5,947 nt of DNA from CAVHXA01 sp963639765 (lineage in GTDB: Bacteria > Bacillota > Clostridia > Oscillospirales > Oscillospiraceae): assembly GCA_963639765.1 (NCBI GenBank), contig CAVHXA010000100.1, forward strand, positions 1 through 5,947. Reading direction: 5' to 3'. Positions 1-5,499 of this stretch are shown in pieces. The notes under the pieces were generated by a model, which saw only the letters and a program-made list of their open reading frames with translations, was not told the origin of the DNA and ran no database searches. The position numbers and the translations under genes are program-made. Position 1 is the first letter of the stretch. The number at the start of each line of letters is the position of its first letter.

Positions 1-1007
1 TCGTCGGCATCCTGAACGCCGAGGGTAAGCGCATCGTGGAGTTCTCCGGTATCATGCCGAACCCCACCTATGCAAAAGTTCAGGAGGGCGCAAAGCTGGC
101 CCGTGAGAATTATGTTGATTTGATTCTGGCCGTGGGCGGCGGCTCTGTGTCCGACTGCTGCAAGGTGGTGTCTGCACAGGCCAAGGTGGACGATGACCTG
201 TGGGACATGGAGAACGTCAAACGCACCTATCCTTCCGAGTTCATCCCGCTGGGCACCATCGTCACCGTGTTCGGCACGGGTTCTGAGATGAACAACGGTG
301 CCGTCATTACCCATGAGGAAAAGAAAATCAAGGGCGCACTGTGGGGCGCACAGGCAGACTTTGCTTTTCTTGACCCGAACTATACGCTGTCTGTGCCTAT
401 GAAGCAGGTCATTTCCGGCGCGTTCGACACCCTGAGCCACGCCATGGAGACTTACTTCGGCAAACCGGACGAAAATAACCTCTCTGACGACATCAACGAG
501 GCCGTCATGCGCAGTGTTATCCGCAACATTCGTGTCCTTCTGACCGACAAGGGCAGCTACGAGGCCCGCAGTGAACTGGCATGGGCCTCCGCTATGGCCG
601 AGAATGGCATATTGAAAATCGGCAAGGTCACCGACTTCCAGTGCCACATGATCGAGCATCAGCTGGGCGCATACACCAACTGCAACCACGGTGCCGGTCT
701 GGCGGTCATTCACCCGGTGCTGTACCGCCACCTGCTCCCGGTCAACGCCGCCCGGTTCGCCCGCTTTGCACAGAACGTCTGGGGCATCGACCCGGCAGGC
801 AAATCGGAGCTAAAGCTGGCACAAGCCGGTGTGGAAGCTCTGGCAGCGTTCATCAAGGAAATTGGAATGCCCACCACCTTTGCCCAGCTGGGCATCCCTG
901 CCGACACCGACCTCAAGGCCGTGGCCGATTCCACTGTTCTGACCGGCGGCTGCTGCAAAAAGCTGAGCCGCGAAGAGCTGCTGGACATCCTCAACGAGTG
1001 CAAGTGA
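1..1007 (+). CDS. Iron-containing alcohol dehydrogenase, butanol dehydrogenase type (5' partial)
   Basis: Group III (iron-type) alcohol dehydrogenase, a cytoplasmic enzyme interconverting primary alcohols and aldehydes with NAD(P)H. The reading frame is open from base 3, so the true start lies upstream; the GTG at 36 is internal. About 334 codons are visible, and the family usually has 385-390 residues, so roughly 50 N-terminal residues are missing. Numbering from codon 36: the nucleotide-binding GGGS is at 34-37, GTGSEMN at 80-86, and the metal ligands expected from FucO/YqhD are D131 and H135 (D-x3-H), then H204 and H218 (14 apart, in a CHMIEHQLGA...NHGAGLA context). All four ligands are present. 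The C-terminal GLAVIHP and NVWGI segments look more like NADH/NADPH butanol dehydrogenases than lactaldehyde reductase (FucO). The substrate and cofactor preference are not determined. An aldo/keto reductase follows after 35 bases, probably cotranscribed. Confidence 0.93.
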   Translation, partial: VGILNAEGKRIVEFSGIMPNPTYAKVQEGAKLARENYVDLILAVGGGSVSDCCKVVSAQAKVDDDLWDMENVKRTYPSEFIPLGTIVTVFGTGSEMNNGAVITHEEKKIKGALWGAQADFAFLDPNYTLSVPMKQVISGAFDTLSHAMETYFGKPDENNLSDDINEAVMRSVIRNIRVLLTDKGSYEARSELAWASAMAENGILKIGKVTDFQCHMIEHQLGAYTNCNHGAGLAVIHPVLYRHLLPVNAARFARFAQNVWGIDPAGKSELKLAQAGVEALAAFIKEIGMPTTFAQLGIPADTDLKAVADSTVLTGGCCKKLSREELLDILNECK

Positions 1008-1025
1008 GCAAGTAATTAAGAATAC

Positions 1026-1033
1026 GAAGGGAG
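1026..1033 (+). promoter_or_regulatory. Ribosome binding site of the aldo/keto reductase
   Basis: GAAGGGAG lies 9 bases before the ATG at 1043, in the short AT-rich gap after the dehydrogenase stop codon. It supports the chosen start. Confidence 0.75.
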
Positions 1034-1042
1034 ATATTTATT

Positions 1043-1888
1043 ATGGAATCCATTACTCTGAACAATGGTGTCAAGATGCCGGTAGAGGGCATCGGTACCT
1101 TCCTGCTGACCCCGGACGAAGCCGAAACTGCTGTGCTGAGTGCGCTGAAAGACGGCGCACGGCTCATCGACACCGCCAACGCCTACTGCAACGAAAAGGC
1201 TGTGGGTCGTGCTATGAAGAAGTCCGGTCTGCTGCGGGAGGAAATTTTCCTCGAAACCAAGCTGTGGCCGACCTTCTACACCGATGCCGATGCTGTGGAC
1301 AAGACGCTGGCTCGTCTGGATACTGACTACATCGACCTGCTGCTCATCCACCAGCCCGCCGGTGATTATGTTGCCGGTTACCGCCTGATGGAAAAGGCTT
1401 ACAAGGAGGGCAAAGTCCGCACCATCGGCCTGTCCAACTTCAACGAGGAACAGGTCAAAGAGATTTTGAGCATCTGCGAGGTCAAGCCCACCATCCTCCA
1501 GACCGAAGTCCACCCCTACGCCCAGCAGAAAGAGCTGAAAGCCTTCCTCGTCGAGAACGGCATGGTGATTCAGGCGTGGTATCCGCTGGGTCACGCTGAC
1601 AAGGGCTTGCTGAACGAGCCGGTGTTCACCCGCCTTGCTGAAAAGTATGGCAAGAGCAATGTGCAGGTCATTCTGCGCTGGCACATTCAGGCGGGTAATG
1701 TGGTCATTCCCGGTTCCAAGAACCCGGCCCACATCCACGACAACTTCGATGTGTTCGACTTTGCACTGACCGATGAGGAAATGCAGGAGATCGCCGCACT
1801 GAACAAGGACAAGCGGTATTATGAGGTTTCGGCGGACAAGCTGGCGGCCTTTGCCACCATGTTTCCTCCCGTGGATGATCAGAAGTAA
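1043..1888 (+). CDS. Aldo/keto reductase, 2,5-diketogluconate reductase-like
   Basis: A 281-residue soluble NAD(P)H-dependent carbonyl reductase with a TIM-barrel fold, full length for the bacterial 2,5-diketo-D-gluconate reductase/methylglyoxal reductase-like group. The catalytic tetrad is complete: D43 and Y48 in LIDTANAY, K73 in ETKLWP, and H103 in LLLIHQP. GLSNFN at 129-134 and a cofactor-binding IPGSKNPAHIHDNFD segment at 222-236 fit the family; the last resembles the IPKS...RI.EN pattern that binds the adenosine phosphate of NADPH. There is no signal peptide, so it is cytoplasmic. It sits 35 bases after the alcohol dehydrogenase and 72 before the first exported hydrolase. Together with the dehydrogenase it could reduce aldehydes or ketones released by the exported esterases; that is inference, and the true substrate is unknown. 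The long antisense frame over this gene is a codon-bias shadow. Confidence 0.93.
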   Translation: MESITLNNGVKMPVEGIGTFLLTPDEAETAVLSALKDGARLIDTANAYCNEKAVGRAMKKSGLLREEIFLETKLWPTFYTDADAVDKTLARLDTDYIDLLLIHQPAGDYVAGYRLMEKAYKEGKVRTIGLSNFNEEQVKEILSICEVKPTILQTEVHPYAQQKELKAFLVENGMVIQAWYPLGHADKGLLNEPVFTRLAEKYGKSNVQVILRWHIQAGNVVIPGSKNPAHIHDNFDVFDFALTDEEMQEIAALNKDKRYYEVSADKLAAFATMFPPVDDQK

Positions 1889-1945
1889 AATTCAAGCAGT
1901 TTGCAATTGGGTGCGGAGTATTTTTTGCGGAAAACGAACCAGATG

Positions 1946-1951
1946 AAAGGG
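1946..1951 (+). promoter_or_regulatory. Ribosome binding site that favours the ATG at 1961
   Basis: AAAGGG ends 9 bases before the ATG at 1961 but only 3 bases before the in-frame ATG at 1955. The usual spacing of 5-10 bases makes 1961 the better start and removes two residues (MK) from the longest reading. Confidence 0.6.
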
Positions 1952-1960
1952 TAAATGAAG

Positions 1961-3178
1961 ATGAATAAGATCACGCGAAAAAATTTTCTGAAAGTTCTTG
2001 CTGCCACGGTAGTGGGCGGTGCGGCCGCTTCCGCACTGACCGGCGCAGCGGCTCCTGTTGATATTGACGAGACCAACGGCAAGGTGAGCCGCTGGGTAAA
2101 GAATACCCTGAACCCCAACGGTGCACTGACCATCGCAAAGCAGGGTATGTTCTCCTCCGGCGGCACGGTCACAGCCCCGGTAGCAGGCACTTACGATGCC
2201 ACCACCAACTGGCTGGACACCACCCGTGCAGGCAACACGGCCCATGTGGACCACGCCAATGTGCTGTACCAGATTCCGGCAGACAGCAACGGCTGGCCGA
2301 TGGTGTATCTGCACGGTTACGGTCAGTCCCGCATGGGCTGGATGACCACCCCGGATGGACGTCAGGGCTGGGCTGACTTGTTCCTGCGCAATGGCTACTC
2401 TGCGTTCCTGGTAGACCAGCCCCGCCGTGGTGAAGCTGGCAGTGCCGCCCAAATGAGCACGGACGGCTTCCTCGATACATGGTCTGCCGATTCCAAAGAC
2501 TACAAGCCCGGCGATCAGGCATGGTATACCCACTTCCGTATTGGCCGCGTTGCCCCGGAACGGTACGAGGGCTCCCAGTTCCCGGAGGGCGATGCCGCAC
2601 AGAACCNNNNNNNNNNNNNNNNNNNNNNNNNNNNNNNNNNNNNNNNNNNNNNNNNNNNNNNNNNNNNNNNNNNNNNNNNNNNNNNNNNNNCCCCCAACAC
2701 CGGCGATTTCGATCAGGCAGTTGCCGCCGCTGCACTGGGCGAGGTGATGAAGGATGTACAAGCCCTGACCGGTCACAAGTCCATTTTTGTCACCCACTCG
2801 CAGGGCGGTGCTGTGGGCTGGGATGTGCCCGCCGACAACATTGCCGCCATCGTTGCCATTGAGCCGGGCGGAACCCCCACCATCGGCTCGGAGCAGTACA
2901 CAAAGCTGTTGAGTGCAGGCATTCCCATCGCCATCTACTTCGGCGATTACATCGACAACGGTCCGGAAGATATCATCTCGACTGGCTTCTGGCGTCAGGT
3001 GCGGGACGGTGCGCTGGCCTTTGCTGCCCAGTACAACGCCGATGGCGGCGACTGCACCGTGGTCGATCTGCCGAAAATCGGCATCACCGGCAATTCTCAC
3101 TTCATGTTCCAGGAGCTGAACAACAAAGAAATCGCCGATCACATTTATCAGTGGCTGGAGAGCCGCTCACTGGCATGA
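1961..3178 (+). CDS. Secreted alpha/beta hydrolase, esterase 713-like, with Tat-type signal (contains an N gap)
   Basis: Probable extracytoplasmic esterase. Numbering is from the ATG at 1961 (405 residues counting the gap). Residues 1-31 form a Tat-like signal: TRKNFLK with Arg-Lys instead of Arg-Arg, then an Ala/Gly/Val hydrophobic stretch ending in TGAAA, a plausible signal peptidase site. The mature part matches my recollection of Alcaligenes esterase 713 (PDB 1QLW) in order: an LHG oxyanion region at 117-119, TTPDGRQGW, an FLRNGYS...VDQPRRG segment, an FRIGR...QFP segment, the nucleophile S280 in THSQGG, the probable acid E301 in AIEPGG, YFGDYID, and H380 in GNSHFMFQELNN. The paired cysteines near the oxyanion hole of enzyme 713 are replaced by Tyr-Gly. 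The frame stays open across the 84 N bases. It is the first of four consecutive exported-protein genes. Esterase activity is well supported; the substrate is unknown. Confidence 0.85.
   Translation: MNKITRKNFLKVLAATVVGGAAASALTGAAAPVDIDETNGKVSRWVKNTLNPNGALTIAKQGMFSSGGTVTAPVAGTYDATTNWLDTTRAGNTAHVDHANVLYQIPADSNGWPMVYLHGYGQSRMGWMTTPDGRQGWADLFLRNGYSAFLVDQPRRGEAGSAAQMSTDGFLDTWSADSKDYKPGDQAWYTHFRIGRVAPERYEGSQFPEGDAAQNXXXXXXXXXXXXXXXXXXXXXXXXXXXXXPNTGDFDQAVAAAALGEVMKDVQALTGHKSIFVTHSQGGAVGWDVPADNIAAIVAIEPGGTPTIGSEQYTKLLSAGIPIAIYFGDYIDNGPEDIISTGFWRQVRDGALAFAAQYNADGGDCTVVDLPKIGITGNSHFMFQELNNKEIADHIYQWLESRSLA
2607..2690. other. Assembly gap (84 N) inside the esterase 713-like gene
   Basis: Eighty-four undetermined bases. 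The length is a multiple of three and the frame is the same on both sides, so the gene is not visibly broken. The flanking coding ends are QN then a codon starting with C before the gap, and a codon ending in CC then PNTG after it. The length may be a scaffolder estimate rather than a measured size. Confidence 0.99.
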
Positions 3179-3214
3179 GCGTCTCTCTGAAATTCCCGGC
3201 ATTTTATATAGATA

Positions 3215-3219
3215 GAGGG
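3215..3219 (+). promoter_or_regulatory. Ribosome binding site that excludes the upstream GTG start
   Basis: GAGGG lies 10 bases before the ATG at 3230. An in-frame GTG at 3221 begins one base after this site and so is too close to be used, which makes 3230 the start. Confidence 0.65.
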
Positions 3220-3229
3220 TGTGTTTCTT

Positions 3230-3910
3230 ATGAAGAATAATAAAATTTCCCGGCGCCAGTTTTTGCAGGTGGCCGGTACATCCGCTGCCGTCCTGCTGCT
3301 GTCTTCCTGCTCCGGCAATTCCGCCAGTGCCGCATCTGGTTCTTCCGTGGCTTCCTCAGCGGCATCGTCTGTTGCTGCGTCCAGTGAATCCGCTTCTTCG
3401 GAAGCTGCCAGCGCGGTGACTACAAACAGAAAAACGCTGGTGGTGTATTTTTCCGCCACCGGCACAACACAAAGTGTGGCACAGACCATCGCCGATACCG
3501 TGGGTGCTGACCTGTTTGAAGTGGTTCCGTCCGACCCCTATACCTCCGATGACCTGAACTGGACGAACAACGACAGCCGTGTTTCCCTTGAGCACAACGA
3601 TGAAGGACTCCGTGCCGTAGCTCTGGAAAATACCGAGGTAGACGGCTGGGACGATTACGACACCGTGTTCATCGGCTACCCCATCTGGTGGGGCATCGCC
3701 GCGTGGCCCATGAGCAGCTTTGTTTCCGCCAACGATTTCTCCGGCAAAAATGTTGTTCCGTTCTGCACCTCGGCTTCTTCCGGCATCGGGCAGAGCGGTA
3801 AGCTGCTGGCAGAACTGGCGGGCACCGGAACTTGGCTGGACGGCCAGCGGTTCACCCGCAGCACCAGTGAGAGCGATATTGCAAACTGGATCGCAGGGCT
3901 GAATTTGTAA
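3230..3910 (+). CDS. Flavodoxin-domain protein exported as a Tat lipoprotein
   Basis: A 226-residue FMN-type flavodoxin (Flavodoxin_4-like) predicted to be anchored on the outer face of the cytoplasmic membrane. Residues 5-13 read KISRRQFLQ, a consensus twin-arginine motif; a hydrophobic run follows and ends in a lipobox LSSC with Cys27 as the lipidation site. Residues 28-66 are a Ser/Ala-rich, low-complexity linker. The flavodoxin fold covers about 69-226: the phosphate-binding loop YFSATGTTQSVA (73-84), DLNWTNNDSRV (108-118), the PIWWG loop (151-155) whose Trp probably stacks on the flavin, and SASSGIGQSG (181-190). Tat export fits a protein folded around its cofactor in the cytoplasm. Flavodoxins carry one or two electrons; the partner is not visible here. 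It lies between two exported esterases, 51 bases after one and 22 before the next. A related gene begins at 5500. FMN binding is inferred from the motifs. Confidence 0.9.
   Translation: MKNNKISRRQFLQVAGTSAAVLLLSSCSGNSASAASGSSVASSAASSVAASSESASSEAASAVTTNRKTLVVYFSATGTTQSVAQTIADTVGADLFEVVPSDPYTSDDLNWTNNDSRVSLEHNDEGLRAVALENTEVDGWDDYDTVFIGYPIWWGIAAWPMSSFVSANDFSGKNVVPFCTSASSGIGQSGKLLAELAGTGTWLDGQRFTRSTSESDIANWIAGLNL
3665..3758 (+). repeat. Direct repeat, copy 1 (within the first flavodoxin gene)
   Basis: These 94 bases match 5854-5947 with three differences (3673, 3676 and 3703, all synonymous); 3704-3758 is identical over 55 bases. The block encodes VFIGYPIWWG through SGKNVV. Confidence 0.95.
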
Positions 3911-3915
3911 AATCA

Positions 3916-3923
3916 AAAAGGAG
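3916..3923 (+). promoter_or_regulatory. Ribosome binding site of the carboxylesterase
   Basis: AAAAGGAG ends 9 bases before the ATG at 3933 and supports that start. It lies in the 22-base gap after the first flavodoxin gene, consistent with cotranscription. Confidence 0.8.
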
Positions 3924-3932
3924 TATCTTCCC

Positions 3933-5483
3933 ATGAAGAAAAAGATTTCCCGGCGTAAATTTCTGACGATCCTCGGTATAACCGGCGGCATTCTTGTCGC
4001 AGGCGGAGTAGGCGGTGCGGCGTATGTTCGCAGTCGTTTCCTGCCCGATACCACTCCCGGTCCCGGCGAGGATGGCGAGACCGTCACCGTGGCAGAAGGC
4101 CAGCTTCAGGGCACGATCAACGATGGCATTTACCGCTATCTAGGCGTTCCCTATGCCGAGGCAGCCGAACGCTTTGTGACCGCCGGGCCGGTCACTCCAT
4201 GGGAAGGTATCCGCAAGGCGGACAGTTACGGGCCGATGTCACCCCAAGGCTCGATGCTGGGCTTTGGCTCGAGCAATCAGGACGGCACGGACAACAACTG
4301 CCAGAACATCTGGACGCCTGGTTTGAACGATGGTGGCTTGCGCCCGGTGCTGGTCTGGCTGCACGGCGGCGGATTTTCTACCGGAACGGCGAACGATTCC
4401 AGCTACGATGGCGAAGCGCTTGCAAAAAATGGAGACGTCGTCGTGGTGAGCGTCAACCACCGGCTGAACGTATTCGGCTACCTCGACCTTTCCGCCTATG
4501 ACGAAAAGTACAAGGATTCCGCCAATGTCGGCATGTGGGATATCATCGCTGCACTGGAGTGGATCCAGCAGAACATCGAGGTGTTCGGCGGCGACCCGGA
4601 CAATGTAACGGTGTTCGGTCAATCTGGCGGCGGTGCCAAGGTGCTGGGGCTCATGTCCACGCCGTATGCCGCCGGCCTGTTCCACAAGGGTATCGTGGAA
4701 AGCGGCGTCACCGAGACGGTGGGCGTCAACTTCACTTCGCAGGAAGCCAGCACCCGGTTGGCCGAAAACCTGCTGGCAGAACTGAACATTGCCCCGGAAA
4801 ACATCGAACAGCTCCAGACCGTTGCCGTGGACAAACTGCAATCCGCCGCCACCAAGGCGCTGGACACGACAGCGCAGGAGTTCAAGATTCCCGCTCCGCT
4901 TACCGATGGCTACCAGATGGAGTGGGAGCCGGTAGTGGATGGGGCTTTCCTGCCTACCAGCCCGGTCACCGAAACAGGCTTTGCCGATGCCGGACAGGAC
5001 ATTCCCTTGCTCATCGGCAGCAACCTGAATGAGTGGACAGGTTTCTACCGTACATCCACTGATGGCGTAGATGCCGATGCTCTTTCGGGTGCTTTGAAAG
5101 AAACATATCCAGATAAAACTGACTTAACCGCCGATCATGTAGACATCCTGATCCGCCTGCCCATCCTCAAGACAATGCGCCACAAGGCAGACCAGAACGG
5201 TGCGCCGGTTTACGCCTATCTGATGACTTATGGCAATTCCAGCCATGGCGCCGAGATTCCGTATATTTTCCATCATTCAGATTCTGCCGCCATGAATGAT
5301 CTGTTCAGCTCTATCTGGGTAAATTTTGCCCGCAATGGTGTGCCCAGCGCCGACGGTCTGCCCACTTGGGAAGCTTACACCCGCGAGGGCGGCGCTACCA
5401 TGCTGCTGGATACCGTCTCTACGCTGGTTCATCATCATGATACAGCACTTTTGAATCTGCTCGCACCAGATTACCAATATTAA
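3933..5483 (+). CDS. Type-B carboxylesterase with Tat signal
   Basis: A 516-residue carboxylesterase of the cholinesterase/para-nitrobenzyl esterase family, hydrolysing carboxylic esters outside the cytoplasm. Residues 4-11 read KISRRKFL, a consensus twin-arginine motif, followed by a Gly/Ala/Ile/Val hydrophobic segment (about 13-31). There is no lipobox cysteine and no clear AxA cleavage site, so it may stay as an N-terminal membrane anchor. The linker 37-50 is rich in Pro, Gly and acidic residues. The catalytic domain starts near 51: YLGVPYAE (69-76), NIWTP (125-129), oxyanion hole HGGGF (144-148), nucleophile S231 in FGQSGGGA, acid E367 in GSNLNEW, and base H438 in SSHGAEIPY. The triad is complete. 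The Glu-to-His spacing (71) is shorter than the roughly 89 I recall for Bacillus subtilis pNB esterase, suggesting a reduced loop near 375-410. Cys123 is the only cysteine I see. It sits between two flavodoxin lipoproteins. The ester substrate is unknown. Confidence 0.94.
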   Translation: MKKKISRRKFLTILGITGGILVAGGVGGAAYVRSRFLPDTTPGPGEDGETVTVAEGQLQGTINDGIYRYLGVPYAEAAERFVTAGPVTPWEGIRKADSYGPMSPQGSMLGFGSSNQDGTDNNCQNIWTPGLNDGGLRPVLVWLHGGGFSTGTANDSSYDGEALAKNGDVVVVSVNHRLNVFGYLDLSAYDEKYKDSANVGMWDIIAALEWIQQNIEVFGGDPDNVTVFGQSGGGAKVLGLMSTPYAAGLFHKGIVESGVTETVGVNFTSQEASTRLAENLLAELNIAPENIEQLQTVAVDKLQSAATKALDTTAQEFKIPAPLTDGYQMEWEPVVDGAFLPTSPVTETGFADAGQDIPLLIGSNLNEWTGFYRTSTDGVDADALSGALKETYPDKTDLTADHVDILIRLPILKTMRHKADQNGAPVYAYLMTYGNSSHGAEIPYIFHHSDSAAMNDLFSSIWVNFARNGVPSADGLPTWEAYTREGGATMLLDTVSTLVHHHDTALLNLLAPDYQY

Positions 5484-5490
5484 AAGGAGG
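5483..5490 (+). promoter_or_regulatory. Strong ribosome binding site of the second flavodoxin gene
   Basis: AAAGGAGG begins on the last base of the carboxylesterase stop codon and ends 9 bases before the ATG at 5500. The near-perfect anti-16S match and tight packing indicate cotranscription with the esterase. Confidence 0.85.
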
Positions 5491-5499
5491 TCTTCCCTC

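Noticed and set aside
36..1007. GTG at 36 as the true start of the alcohol dehydrogenase
   Set aside because: The frame is open and family-like upstream to base 3, there is no ribosome binding site, and the protein would lack much of its N-terminal domain.
1016..1738. 240-codon open frame on the minus strand over the aldo/keto reductase
   Set aside because: It lies antisense to a gene with a complete catalytic tetrad, shows no family motif, and is expected from GC-rich codon bias.
1889..1960. Possible promoter or terminator in the 72-base gap before the first exported esterase (TTGCAA at 1901, T-run at 1921-1926)
   Set aside because: No -10 box at proper spacing from TTGCAA, and no stable inverted repeat before the T-run. 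The gap is merely AT-richer.
1892..3142. 416-codon open frame on the minus strand over the esterase 713-like gene
   Set aside because: It is antisense to a recognisable hydrolase, runs through the N gap and has no recognisable domain.
3179..3229. TATATA-like stretch (about 3205-3210) as a promoter for the first flavodoxin gene
   Set aside because: No matching -35 element was seen, and the short gap fits an operon; too weak to annotate.
3245..3255. 11-base match ATTTCCCGGCG shared with 3945-3955
   Set aside because: Both copies encode the Ile-Ser-Arg-Arg of Tat signals, so the match is explained by the shared motif and codon preference rather than a mobile or regulatory repeat.
3356..4087. 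243-codon minus-strand frame spanning the flavodoxin and the start of the carboxylesterase
   Set aside because: It crosses two well-supported genes and the gap between them, and contains no motif; a shadow frame.
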